Numbered from the stretch's first letter, positions 42,682-54,646 are shown. The stretch: DNA of 64,000 bases from JABFXX01 sp964419605 (GCA_964419605.1 CAYQQM010000018.1:4897-68896); one strand, 5' to 3'. Notes: generated by a model from the letters alone, not told the origin. Numbers and translations: made by a program.

Positions 42682-44472
42682 TCACCAGCTTGGCATCCGG
42701 AACAGTCGGCCGCTTTGATCTTCATCGTGAAGGCGCACGGTCATCTCATGGTCGTCGAATACCGACCCGCTTGAGGCCGGACGCACCGGCAGGTCGGAAT
42801 CGATCACGGTAATGACGTGCTGGAGGTCATCTTTTGCGTACTCGCGAATCACGGAGAGAAGGTTCTCTTTCTTCCGATCGTCAAGCGCGTCGAAGACGCC
42901 GTCGTGAAACACAAAGCGGGGATAGTGGCCGCCCTGATGCGCTCGCAGTAACGCCATGTCGAACGCGACGCAAAGCAACTTGCGATACGTGTTGCCGCGA
43001 TCAGCGCTCGTCGCGTTCCCCTGCTCGTCCAATACCTCGGCCTTGAACTCCAAGTGCCCGTTCTTGTTCGGCGTAACACTCAAGAGGGCTTTACGATCGA
43101 TCACCGCCTCGACAATCTCGTTGAAGAGCACGCGGATTCTCGAAAACTGACTGCCATGGTCCGTGCTCTTCGTTTCTACGTCAGTTTCGATTCTAGTTTG
43201 AAGGTGCCCAAGTTCTTCTTTGCCTGCTCGAATTGCAGCTCGAAGCTCTTGGAGCCGACGCAGGAAGCCGCGCTGCCGATCCACAGCCATGATGTCCGCG
43301 CGCAGCGTCACGAGTTCATCAGTAACGCGCTTGTACTTGATGACGACGTCCGAGCCGCCGAGGAAAGCCAGAGCCTCGTTGCGGCGCTTGTTCAAGTCTG
43401 AGAGCGCATCCGTAACCCGCTGGAGCTCGGCGTCGATCTCGGTGAGTTCCTCTTTGAGGTACCGCGATCGCTCCTCGCTGATCGCACGGTTGAATGAGAT
43501 CAGTTGCTCGAAGTCCTTCTTGAGTTGGCCGCTGAACAGAATGCCGGCCTCTTCGAACAGGGTGGAGGCTTTCTTTGGATCAAACACGATCTCGTCGTCT
43601 TGCACCGCCGATAACACCTTCCGCCGGTTCTGCATGATGGCGTAGCGCTCGAGGTTTAGTTCCGCTATCCTCGCATCGAGCTCCTCAACCACGAGCTTGG
43701 TTGCATTGTGATCGTCGAGGTGAAAATCGAAGGCGTCCAGTAGCCGCTGCTTCTTCGTTGCGTCGTCCTGTTTGAGCAGAAGAATGCCCTCGATCTTATT
43801 CAAATCACCGACGGTGCCGCCCAGTTCTTTTTGAAGTACACCCTCTTCGGTCTCCAGTTTTTCGAGTTCGTCCTCCTTCTCGTAGAGCGCGCTGATGTCT
43901 GCGGCGTTAAAACCAAGAAGTTGTGCGAGCAACGGTTTCCATGTCGCGTGGGGGCCCGCAAAGCGCCCGAGCTGAAAGACGTCCTGAAAGTCATTTTGGC
44001 TGCGGATCAGATATCCGAGAAGATTCCGATACTTCCACGGCTTGATGTCTCGAAGATCCAGCATCCCATCGAGTAACTCTTTTGCGCGCTCGAAATCGAC
44101 AGCGTGATCCCAGGAATCAGCCGGCTGATCGCTGAAGTCTTGACCGGATTGAGCGTGGCGCTTGAGGAAAATCTTAGAAGGTGATTCCACACTTCGACGA
44201 ATCGTGACAAACGAGTTGTCCAGCAGCTCGAGTTCGAGAAAGAAAACAAAGCCGCGAAACTGGTCGTACTTGAAGAGGAAGAAATTCGGATCTCGCTTCA
44301 CGAGCAAGCAGAAGTCGATCATCCGTCCGAGCGTCGTCTTCCCGAGATTGTGGGTGTCCTTCGTCCTGTTCTCGGGGAGTCGGATCTCAGCGAAGACGAC
44401 GTTGAGGCCCGTGTTGAATTCGATCGGTCCAAACACATCGGGCCTATTGCTGTAGAGGCGCGACAGCTTCAT
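42682..44472 (-). CDS. ABC-3C system ATPase, DUF2326-type SMC/ABC protein
   Basis: 596 residues. N-terminal half of an ABC/SMC ATPase: GPIEFNTGLNVVFAEI, then the P-loop after an insertion, THNLGKTTLGRMIDFCLL. Long coiled-coil arms follow (about residues 205-420). The C-terminal half (DUF2326) has DRGNTYRKLLCVAFDMALL in the signature position and the Walker B PRFVFHDGVFDALDDRKK, ending with VITVIDSDLP. DUF2326 proteins are known as the ATPase component of ABC-three-component conflict systems, where the ATPase is thought to sense invader DNA-protein complexes and license an effector. The ATG overlaps the stop of the middle-component gene (ATGA at 44469-44472). Last gene of the operon. Confidence 0.85.
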   Translation of the reverse strand: MKLSRLYSNRPDVFGPIEFNTGLNVVFAEIRLPENRTKDTHNLGKTTLGRMIDFCLLVKRDPNFFLFKYDQFRGFVFFLELELLDNSFVTIRRSVESPSKIFLKRHAQSGQDFSDQPADSWDHAVDFERAKELLDGMLDLRDIKPWKYRNLLGYLIRSQNDFQDVFQLGRFAGPHATWKPLLAQLLGFNAADISALYEKEDELEKLETEEGVLQKELGGTVGDLNKIEGILLLKQDDATKKQRLLDAFDFHLDDHNATKLVVEELDARIAELNLERYAIMQNRRKVLSAVQDDEIVFDPKKASTLFEEAGILFSGQLKKDFEQLISFNRAISEERSRYLKEELTEIDAELQRVTDALSDLNKRRNEALAFLGGSDVVIKYKRVTDELVTLRADIMAVDRQRGFLRRLQELRAAIRAGKEELGHLQTRIETDVETKSTDHGSQFSRIRVLFNEIVEAVIDRKALLSVTPNKNGHLEFKAEVLDEQGNATSADRGNTYRKLLCVAFDMALLRAHQGGHYPRFVFHDGVFDALDDRKKENLLSVIREYAKDDLQHVITVIDSDLPVRPASSGSVFDDHEMTVRLHDEDQSGRLFRMPSW

Positions 44473-44705
44473 TGCGGCCCCTGGTACTCGAGCGCGTCGG
44501 TCTTGGGCCTGTACTCGATGAGCCCGAGGAGGTAGAGCAAATTGACCGCAGGCAGGAACAAAGCGTCGCCGCCAACTCGTTTCTTCACGAGTTTCCGTAA
44601 CGCAGTAAAGTCTTCCACGCGTTGCTTCCGCAAACGCTGCAGGAGGACGAACGCCGCGAAGACGACAGTCCGATCGGGATGCGAATGCTTGGATGGCCTA
44701 AGCAT
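44469..44705 (-). CDS. ABC-3C system middle component (MC6-like)
   Basis: 78 residues from the ATG at 44703-44705. Upstream in-frame codons belong to the shadow of the previous gene. Pattern: LRPSKHSHPDRTVVFAAFVL at the N-terminus (the KHxxxxxxxxxxxxxxL start typical of these small proteins), then LRKLVKKRVGGDALFLPAVN and LLYLLGLIEYRPKTD. This is the winged-helix-like middle component that bridges ATPase and effector in ABC-3C systems. It overlaps the upstream gene by 8 nt and the ATPase gene by 4 nt, which strongly supports a single functional unit. The MC6 class is my reading of the pattern, not a search result. Confidence 0.7.
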   Translation of the reverse strand: MLRPSKHSHPDRTVVFAAFVLLQRLRKQRVEDFTALRKLVKKRVGGDALFLPAVNLLYLLGLIEYRPKTDALEYQGPQ

Positions 44706-45081
44706 CGCTATCTCCAATGTCGCAGTTCCAATACATGTAGAAAAGGACCACGCTCGTGAGCCGTCGATGCTTCCGGAGAATGGGATCACGATCGAGAACG
44801 AGTCGGCGCAGGTAGACCATCACTTCGTCAAAGTTCTGGTAGTCCTTCCGCTTCGCGATGATGTTCTGCTGAAACTCGTCGACCACTGTTTCATAATGGG
44901 CTAAGACGTGCGCGCTCTCCGGCAACGAAAGAAACTGCTTTAGCTGTGGTGTCTCCTTTAGGTAGTTCACTCGCTGCGACCTCGCGAAGGCCGCCGTCAT
45001 GCCGTTGAGCTGGTTCTTGCGTTCATACGCTGTGCGATCAGTGGGAACCGCATTTTCACGCGCGAGACCGGTTGGAATCAT
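44698..45081 (-). CDS. ABC-3C C-terminal-domain protein without an obvious effector domain
   Basis: 127 residues. The last about 75 resemble the C-terminal domain of ABC-3C effectors: HYETVVDEFQQNII, FDEVMVYLRRLVLD and VVLFYMYWNCDIGDSD. In described systems this domain is fused to a nuclease, peptidase or other toxin-like module. Here the remaining about 55 N-terminal residues (RKNQLNGMTAAFARSQRVNY) are too short for any such module. Either the effector is a separate protein, or the gene is a truncated relic, or this is a genuinely minimal variant. It is first in the operon. Nothing effector-like lies in the 256 bp before the divergent vWA gene. Confidence 0.65.
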   Translation of the reverse strand: MIPTGLARENAVPTDRTAYERKNQLNGMTAAFARSQRVNYLKETPQLKQFLSLPESAHVLAHYETVVDEFQQNIIAKRKDYQNFDEVMVYLRRLVLDRDPILRKHRRLTSVVLFYMYWNCDIGDSDA

Positions 45082-45337
45082 GGTGCATTACGATGCCTTG
45101 AGGTAGGTTCAACCGGTCACCGAGCTGGGACCATCCCCAATGGGCTCTGCGTTTCGTGGATTGGAACGGCTACTCTTAAGCCGCAGCCGATCAACTTGTT
45201 TATGATCAAACCCTAAAGAGAGCCTCTCGCGCATTGAGGTCAAATCGCTCAACGTGTTGCGACGGCTTGAAACGCAACCGACTGTGGCGAAGCCAAAGCG
45301 TTCTGCGGACCGCTGGAATGTTACGCTCCGATTTGGG

Positions 45338-46429
45338 ATGGATCAGTGGCGCTACTTTCGCGTTGTTTCGGCTGCCATCATAGCCGGCTGCATTCTTGCC
45401 GCGCGCCTTGCGGAAGCCGACAACAGCAACATCGATGTGTATGGCCATGTTCGACGCTCCGATCCCCGAGATCCGAAGCAAGCGGGAAGAGCGCCACGAG
45501 TCGAGGTCACTGTAATCGGTGGTGCAAAAGTTCCACTCGACAAATTTGCGCTTTCGACCACCCACGAAAACCAGAAGGTTACGGTCAAAGCCGAGAGGCT
45601 CAGGGAGTACGCTGAGGGAGCGGAGACCCTCGCGATCGCGCTTGTCGTCAACGTTCAGAACACCTCGATCGACGCTGATAATTGCGTCAGGGATCCAGCA
45701 TTGTTGGCTCATATTGCGTCTGCGATCGACAAGGTCCGGCTTGGTACCGCGGCACCACCTGGATCAAAAGGTGTCGTGGTGTCGTACTCCAGCGGCGCGG
45801 AGATCAGGGTGCCGATGGGCGACCTCACGTTCATCACCGGCAGTGCGCTCGGCACGAACAAAGACTATTCCGGAATCGGCAACGACATGGTTCAAGGAAT
45901 TCGGCTTGGCATGGCTGAATTGTCGCGCGTAACGACCGCGCGCAAGGCGCTGATCGTGATCGGCGATGGCAATGATGCGAATGCCGAAGTAGCGAACCGC
46001 GTAACCACAGATCTTACAAGCCAGGCGCACAACCAGAACATTCAGTTGTTCGCGATTATTTACAAGGACTTGATTGCCCGTGAAAAAAACGTCATTACCG
46101 CGATGATTCCATCCGCGAAGAAGGCGGACTCGAGCGAAGGGATCGCGGTGGAGCTCAACAACATCATTGCTCGCATGGCAGATCGGTACTACCTGACGTT
46201 TCCCGGCTACGACGAAAACACCGGCATCGGACTGCCATGGGACGGTCGGGATCACAATCTTATCCTGACGATCGATCAGACAGACCTCAACCCGTTCACG
46301 CTGACCCTGGCACCCCAATGGGGGCGACCTCGCACTGGCTTTCCGTGGATCGTCACAAGCACAATCGCCGCGACCGCGATGCTGCTGCTCGTCGCCCTCT
46401 GGATTTTGATGCGCAGGAAATCTCGGTGA
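45338..46429 (+). CDS. membrane-anchored von Willebrand factor A domain protein
   Basis: 363 residues from the ATG at 45338, chosen because a signal peptide follows directly (VVSAAIIAGCILAARLAEA); the frame is open 28 codons further upstream from a TTG. Residues about 45-310 look like a vWA domain, but the MIDAS is imperfect: LVVNVQNTSIDADN where DxSxS is expected, a T in LTFITGSALGT, and LIVIGDGNDANAE as the last metal Asp. A C-terminal transmembrane helix (IVTSTIAATAMLLLVALWIL) and RRKSR tail follow, so the domain is periplasmic. It is divergent from the ABC-3C operon. A functional link is possible but unproven. Confidence 0.7.
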   Translation: MDQWRYFRVVSAAIIAGCILAARLAEADNSNIDVYGHVRRSDPRDPKQAGRAPRVEVTVIGGAKVPLDKFALSTTHENQKVTVKAERLREYAEGAETLAIALVVNVQNTSIDADNCVRDPALLAHIASAIDKVRLGTAAPPGSKGVVVSYSSGAEIRVPMGDLTFITGSALGTNKDYSGIGNDMVQGIRLGMAELSRVTTARKALIVIGDGNDANAEVANRVTTDLTSQAHNQNIQLFAIIYKDLIAREKNVITAMIPSAKKADSSEGIAVELNNIIARMADRYYLTFPGYDENTGIGLPWDGRDHNLILTIDQTDLNPFTLTLAPQWGRPRTGFPWIVTSTIAATAMLLLVALWILMRRKSR

Positions 46430-46539
46430 GAGCTCGCCGTGCGAATACCGCTCGGCCATTCCCAGTCGTTGCCTCCCGACGGGTTGGGTTGGCATCGATT
46501 CGCAAGGCTACGCCCAGCCCAACGACCAACGAATCCGCA

Positions 46540-46793
46540 GCAAGCACCGTCACTGCGGCGCCACAACGTGCTGCTCGTGTGCCGGGAGGCTACGAGCGCT
46601 GGGGCATCTTGGCCCACGGCATGGTCCGGGCACGGTGTCAGACCTGTGGCGACGAACATGTCGTGGGCTTTTCATGCAAACGCAAAACGCTGTGATGCTC
46701 GTGTGCCGGGAGGCGAATGGCGGAAGTGACAACGCACTTGGTCGAGGATGTCCTCCCGGTGGCTCGCTACTGTATGAGACCGCCGATGCCATC
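46540..46793 (+). pseudogene. decayed IS91-type transposase (zinc-binding N-terminal part)
   Basis: One frame reads GYERWGILAHGMVRARCQTC, GDEHVVGFSCKRKTL, then a TGA stop at about 46693, and in the same frame CSCAGRRMAEVTTHLVEDVLPVAR. This is the zinc-binding start of IS91-family transposases (RVRC..C....FSCK.RG.CPSC.GRRMAETAAHL). One Cys-Pro pair is damaged, a stop is present, and homology is lost after LPVAR. A 19-bp direct repeat (TGCTCGTGTGCCGGGAGGC at 46572-46590 and 46696-46714) brackets the remnant. The rest of the element is gone; 46794-46986 shows nothing recognisable. Confidence 0.75.
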
Positions 46794-46986
46794 GGGTTAC
46801 GCGATGCCCCTCGCGAGCGCTGGGTCAACCATCTGGTCACGCAGTGCGACCAAGGCAACGTCCATCGTGCCCGAGCCGTGTTGCGTCGCCACAGAGGTCG
46901 TGGCAAGACGCGGTGCAATCGGTTGCATGGCTATCTGACGCGTTTTTCCTCGTCGGTCCACTACGATGCGTACCGAAAAAAGGGGG

Positions 46987-47139
46987 ATGCCCGCGGAGGT
47001 TGAGGCACGCTGGGTGACATGGCGGAAGCGGCAGGGAATCCAGGACCGCGTACCCGAGGACTTCGCGGCCGTACTAGACGCGCTCGATAAACGGACGCAC
47101 GCATGGTTTGTGAAGGCGATGGAAGTTGGTGAGTGGTAG
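46987..47139 (+). CDS. small ORF, 50 aa, doubtful
   Basis: ATG behind a GGGGG run, encoding 50 residues with PAEVEARWVTWRKRQGIQDR and FAAVLDALDKRTHAWFVKAM. The composition is protein-like (balanced charge, helical). It could be the tail of a transposon-associated gene whose front has been lost, given the IS91 relic just upstream. No family recognised. Confidence 0.3.
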   Translation: MPAEVEARWVTWRKRQGIQDRVPEDFAAVLDALDKRTHAWFVKAMEVGEW

Positions 47140-47317
47140 CAGAATCAATGCGACGTTCCGGCGTAGGATTCGCGCTGAGCGATGGTGTGAGCGCGCTACG
47201 CTAGATTTTCGGTCGCTTTTCAAGTGGTTGTACTTCCTTGAGCAGCGTTCAATCCCCACTGGCTGGCCTCTTCCATCCTTGCCCCCTCGCTTTGGGGATC
47301 GAACCTCCTATCCGCTT

Positions 47318-47336
47318 ATGGTATTTTTCGTACCAT
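47318..47336 (+). promoter_or_regulatory. palindromic operator overlapping the antitoxin start
   Basis: ATGGTATTTTTCGTACCAT: 6-bp arms ATGGTA/TACCAT around a 7-bp centre, lying over the ATG of the AbrB-like antitoxin (47335). Toxin-antitoxin operons are typically repressed by their own antitoxin at such palindromes. The position on the start codon would block both transcription and ribosome access. Confidence 0.45.
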
Positions 47337-47637
47337 GAGCAGCGCCACAAAACGTGCCGTAAAATCAGCCATTCCCGCCGGTGCGACATCAGTGATGGAC
47401 AGAAGTGGGCGGTTGGTCGTGCCCCGCGAAGTGAGAGAGCGCTCGGGCTTCTTACCAGGAGTAAAACTACTGGTTTCATTTCACGATGGAAAGATTGAGA
47501 TCGAACCGGCCCCACTCGAGGTGACCTTGGAAAAAAGAGGGGTTTTGCGAGTCGCCGTTGCCAAAACAAAAATTGACAAGATCGACACGGATACGGTGCA
47601 ATCGACCATCGACTCCTTGCGGACGCGGTTACGGTGA
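47335..47637 (+). CDS. AbrB/MazE-type antitoxin
   Basis: 100 residues. Residues about 19-60 form a swapped-hairpin AbrB (SpoVT) DNA-binding domain: SVMDRSGRLVVPREVRERSG, then LPGVKLLVSFHDGKIEIEP. The C-terminal tail (VAKTKIDKIDTDTVQSTIDS) is the part that would wrap and inhibit the toxin. The PIN toxin gene starts inside its stop codon (GTGA at 47634-47637). Likely autoregulated through the palindrome over its start. Confidence 0.85.
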   Translation: MSSATKRAVKSAIPAGATSVMDRSGRLVVPREVRERSGFLPGVKLLVSFHDGKIEIEPAPLEVTLEKRGVLRVAVAKTKIDKIDTDTVQSTIDSLRTRLR

Positions 47638-48110
47638 AAGCAAAAAAACCCGCTGTCAGCTTTGATACCAACATCATCGTTGCCGCGCTGTGCAGCTTTC
47701 ATCGTGAGCATGAGAAGTGTGCGCATGTTCTGAACCGAGAGCTGGTCAAGCTGTCAACGCCGGTGCTGGCCATGCATGTGGTGTACGAGGCACTTTCCGT
47801 GATGACGCGGCTTCCGGCGCCATACCGAATTGCTCCGCGGGATGCGCTACAAATGTTGACTGACTCACTGCGCGACAGAGTCACGCTAGCCGGTCTTGAG
47901 CCAACCGCGACATGGGACGAATTGACCAACCTCGTCGGTCATGGCGCTTCGGGTGGGGCGCTCTATGACGGACTGATTTTGGCAGCAGTTAAGAAGGCCC
48001 ATGTCTCGAGATTTTACACGCTCAATCCAAAACACTTTCTGCGGTTTGATACCGCGGACGTCGAAATCATCGATCCAAGCTCGCCGGGCCGAAGTCAAAC
48101 GCACCTGTAG
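47634..48110 (+). CDS. VapC-like PIN-domain toxin
   Basis: 158 residues from a GTG overlapping the antitoxin stop. PIN acidic residues: D in SFDTNIIVAAL, E in VVYEALSVMTR, D in GGALYDGLILAA, and a terminal FYTLNPKHFLRFD. PIN toxins are Mg-dependent ribonucleases that cleave tRNA or rRNA. The gene order antitoxin-toxin and the one-nucleotide-type overlap are typical of VapBC. The pair sits between the IS91 relic and dnaE, in the accessory island. Confidence 0.88.
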   Translation: MKAKKPAVSFDTNIIVAALCSFHREHEKCAHVLNRELVKLSTPVLAMHVVYEALSVMTRLPAPYRIAPRDALQMLTDSLRDRVTLAGLEPTATWDELTNLVGHGASGGALYDGLILAAVKKAHVSRFYTLNPKHFLRFDTADVEIIDPSSPGRSQTHL

Positions 48111-48160
48111 TTTGCAACGCTGTCGTGGTGCGCCGCGCACCCACAACGCGCAGGCACAGC

Positions 48161-51706
<3,546 letters not shown>

Positions 51707-51759
51707 TGCAGTGGTACAATTGTGAACATCCACCTCAGTGGATGGTTACGATCTAGCGC

Positions 51760-52164
51760 ATGCGGCCGACACTCCCGAGACCCTTCGGCCAAAAATTGCC
51801 GCTAATCGCAGGGTTGCTGTTGTCGTGCCACCGAGAAGCACCGCTCACCACACTGCCCGAGCCGATCCCGGCGGAACGAGAGATTGCGCTGGAGCCGGCT
51901 GACACCGAGTGCGCTCGCTTTGTGGCCCGCCTTGAGCAGTACGGTGCATGCACAAATGCTAGCGAGGCCGAACGCACATGGGCCAAGCGTGTGATCGAGA
52001 GTTTTGCAACATCGTTTCAAGCCAGCCGCATAGCCGAACCCGATGCCGAGGCCGATCGAGTCATCGCCGGCGCGTGTTACCGAGCTGCTCAATCGGTCGC
52101 GGCTGCGACAGCGCGTTGTGCGGCCGGTTCAGCGTCGCCGTCGAACGACGACGCGGTTCGGTAG
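51760..52164 (+). CDS. predicted lipoprotein, hypothetical
   Basis: 134 residues. Signal peptide with lipobox LLSC (PLIAGLLLSC). The mature part is acidic and helical with four further cysteines (DTECARF, YGACTN, GACYRAA, ARCAAG), spaced like two disulfides in a helical pair. No family recognised. Its last 76 bp overlap the end of the convergent glycosyltransferase gene. Confidence 0.55.
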   Translation: MRPTLPRPFGQKLPLIAGLLLSCHREAPLTTLPEPIPAEREIALEPADTECARFVARLEQYGACTNASEAERTWAKRVIESFATSFQASRIAEPDAEADRVIAGACYRAAQSVAAATARCAAGSASPSNDDAVR

Positions 52165-53216
52165 CCGGGGTCCAACTCGAGCCGTGGAGTCTCCTCTCCC
52201 CGCGGCTCGAGTACCGGTCGATGGGGCAGCGGCCCTTCCGCAATCCGCCGATAGGACCACGCAGCCAGCCAGCCAAACCATAGCGGCACAAACGCTAGGT
52301 AAAATCCGACCAGTGCCCACGCGCGCTGGCTCAGCGTTCGGTGCTTGAGGCTATCGGAGCAAATCCACTGCGTCACGTGATAGGCGACCAGTGCGACGTA
52401 TGCCGGATAAAGCAGCACAAATCGAACCGGGAAATAATGCGCGACGATGTTGTGAAGAAACGTAAACACGCGCCGGCCATAGCGAAGTCCTGACATTGTG
52501 CGCTTTGCCATTCCGCCGGGAACATCGAGGCGCCGCAACATCTGCACGCCCGGGTCGAACAGCAAGTACTCGTCCGCGGCCTTGGCTGCGTTAATCCGAT
52601 ACGCCAGCGATGGTTCGTCTTCGATCGGCGTGCATTCATCCCACAGGCCAAACCGCTCGAGAGTGCGGCGAGGAATCGCCACGTTGCCACCCATGAGGCT
52701 CTCGACGTGCTTGCGCTGGTCCGTACGCGCATACACGCGCTGCCATTTCAGCCAATTGAACGACAAAACGCTTTTGCGCGCGCGCTTGGGATTGACGTAC
52801 GGAGCTGCTCCAGGCTCGACGAACTGGCCCGTCGCGCCCAAACATTTCGCATCGCGAAAGTTCGCTTCGTGGCGGCGCAACCAATCGTTCCCGATCGGGA
52901 GGTCGTCGTCGTCGATGAACACCAACAGGTCGCCGCGAGCCGCACGCACACCGGTATTGCGCGCGCACGGGCCGCCCAGCGGAGGAAACCGCAGCACGCG
53001 CAACCGCGAATCGACGGCGATCGCATCGAGTGCGAGGAGTTCAGCGGCGCCGCGCTCGGTCGACTGCTCGACGACCACAATCTCGAAACTCTCATGATCT
53101 TGCGCCAGCAACGCGCCCAGCAGCTCGCGTAGCGCGGGCAAGCGGTTGTACGAACGCACGATCACCGACACGCGCGGGCGCGCTTCGCGATGCGGGTCAC
53201 GCGCTTGAAATATCAT
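52089..53216 (-). CDS. family 2 glycosyltransferase
   Basis: 375 residues from the ATG at 53214-53216. GT-A fold: VSVIVRSYNRLPALRELLGA, GPCARNTGVRAARGDLLVFI, the DxD-type metal motif in FIDDDDLP, and WDECTPIEDEPSLAYRI (acceptor region with ED). The C-terminal third has membrane-associated helices (FVLLYPAYVALVAYH, ALVGFYLAFVPLWFGWLAAW). It probably transfers a sugar to a lipid-linked acceptor at the inner membrane. The dTDP-rhamnose genes lie 4-7 kb away and could supply a donor, but no direct link is seen. Confidence 0.85.
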   Translation of the reverse strand: MIFQARDPHREARPRVSVIVRSYNRLPALRELLGALLAQDHESFEIVVVEQSTERGAAELLALDAIAVDSRLRVLRFPPLGGPCARNTGVRAARGDLLVFIDDDDLPIGNDWLRRHEANFRDAKCLGATGQFVEPGAAPYVNPKRARKSVLSFNWLKWQRVYARTDQRKHVESLMGGNVAIPRRTLERFGLWDECTPIEDEPSLAYRINAAKAADEYLLFDPGVQMLRRLDVPGGMAKRTMSGLRYGRRVFTFLHNIVAHYFPVRFVLLYPAYVALVAYHVTQWICSDSLKHRTLSQRAWALVGFYLAFVPLWFGWLAAWSYRRIAEGPLPHRPVLEPRGEETPRLELDPGYRTASSFDGDAEPAAQRAVAAATD

Positions 53217-53426
53217 GAGCCCCGTGGGCCTGCAGCTGTCGCAAACCCCAACGCCATGCAAGGACCAGACAGCACTGGGTAGCCCGCCAAGTCTGTAGAG
53301 TTAACTAATTCCAGATACATGCGCAATCTTCCAGGTGGACTGAGGATAGCAGGCCTCCGACCCCACAATAATTCACCACGCTATCCTGAGCTGTGCTAGC
53401 GTCTGTGCCGCCGACGGGGGATGAAA

Positions 53427-53933
53427 ATGGCTGTACTCGTTGCAGATCAAACCAAAGCTGGAGCGCAGGTACCGGAACTTCCGAGCACTCCGAATGCAAC
53501 CTTCCAGGGTCGCGGCGGCCCGCCGCCAATGCTGAGCATTGGCAGCATCGGCCTGTATCCACGTCAATCCAAATGCGCTAGCGAATTAGACGCCCCCCGC
53601 TTTGAGCCTGCAGGCCCGATTTCCTCCTGGCTGCAAGCTTTTTCGTCCAGTCAGAGCCTCGCCGAACTTGGTGACAGGATCGAATCGAAAGCCGGATCAG
53701 TTGTTTCCGTACCCTTGTTGCCATTGATCGGGCCTGACTTCAAAGAGCAGCTGGCCGAGCACGTTAAGAACAACAGAAACTACTTTCTGAAGAGTCTGGA
53801 AATCGACTTGGACTTCGTGATTTTTGCAGTAACGAAGCCGTTTGCCAGCGCGGATCAGAAGCTTGAGCACTTCAAAATTCAACAAGACAAGCTCGCCTGT
53901 CTTCGCGAGCAACAAAGCCTAGACTCGAAATAA
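53427..53933 (+). CDS. hypothetical protein (168 aa)
   Basis: 168 residues. The ATG at 53427 has GGGGG 6 nt upstream; the in-frame ATG at 53421 abuts it and is less likely. An N-terminal Pro/Gly/Ser-rich disordered half is followed by a helical C-terminal half (FKEQLAEHVKNNRNYFLKSL, DLDFVIFAVTKPFASADQKL). No signal peptide, no transmembrane helix, no recognised domain. It lies alone, tail to tail with the 53948-54646 gene. Confidence 0.5.
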   Translation: MAVLVADQTKAGAQVPELPSTPNATFQGRGGPPPMLSIGSIGLYPRQSKCASELDAPRFEPAGPISSWLQAFSSSQSLAELGDRIESKAGSVVSVPLLPLIGPDFKEQLAEHVKNNRNYFLKSLEIDLDFVIFAVTKPFASADQKLEHFKIQQDKLACLREQQSLDSK

Positions 53934-53947
53934 AACGTAGCCGTGAG

Positions 53948-54646
53948 TTACCCCTCGCTGTGCGTAGGCGAGCGTGGGCCCATCGCGGCTGGTGCGCCTG
54001 GATCGGGCTCGAGCAGCGGCAACAGGTGGCACAGCTCGCGCGCGACTTGTCGGCAGCGGTAACGAACAAAGTCGACGGCGTACGGTTCGTCGAGCAGTAA
54101 GATCAGGCCGGCGTCGTACCAGAAACTCATCGCGAACGCGTCGGGGTCTGCGAGTTCGCCGTGTGAGCTGTGCGGGGATCGGATCGACATGATTCTCCGC
54201 GCAATCAGCGGCCACCGGGCAGCCTCGACCTCATTCGGCACACGCGCTGCGGCGACGAGTTCGGTGTGCCGAAGCAGCAACGCGTTGCTGCCGCGATCCA
54301 CAGCTGCCAGAGCGCGCAAGTACTCTTGAATTCGCTCGAGAGCGGAAGCGCCAATCGCGCGATGGGTCGGCGCGGAAACCGCGATTTCGGGAAGGTGCGC
54401 GACTTCCCACCGCCGCCGGATCGCGCGCAGCCTCCGCATCGCCTGATCGAGTGCGGCGTCAACATCGATCCCAGGCTTACAGGTCGACAGATCCAGACGC
54501 AAGAACTCGCCCGCGCCGAGAGGTGTAGTTCTCGCTGAGGATTCGGAGCTGGGCGGGCCGCTGGATTCGGCGACAATGCTAGCCCCGGCGGCGCCCACGA
54601 GGTCGACGAGATCGCGCAAGCACTCCGTGACCTCGTCCTCGATCAT
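53948..54646 (-). CDS. hypothetical protein, roadblock/LC7-like C-terminal part
   Basis: 232 residues from the ATG at 54644-54646, which overlaps the upstream gene's stop (ATGA). The C-terminal 110 residues carry NALLLRHTELVAAARVPNEV, FWYDAGLILLLDEPYAVDFV and RYRCRQVARELCHLLPLLEP, an arrangement like roadblock/LC7 proteins that partner small GTPases in myxobacteria; this is a weak assignment. It is coupled to the Cys-motif gene before it, so the two act together. Confidence 0.55.
   Translation of the reverse strand: MIEDEVTECLRDLVDLVGAAGASIVAESSGPPSSESSARTTPLGAGEFLRLDLSTCKPGIDVDAALDQAMRRLRAIRRRWEVAHLPEIAVSAPTHRAIGASALERIQEYLRALAAVDRGSNALLLRHTELVAAARVPNEVEAARWPLIARRIMSIRSPHSSHGELADPDAFAMSFWYDAGLILLLDEPYAVDFVRYRCRQVARELCHLLPLLEPDPGAPAAMGPRSPTHSEG

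Noticed and set aside
47285..47312. GGTTCGATCCCC-like stretch on the minus strand suggesting a tRNA T-arm
   Set aside because: The flanking bases do not pair as a T-stem, and no acceptor or anticodon arm could be built.
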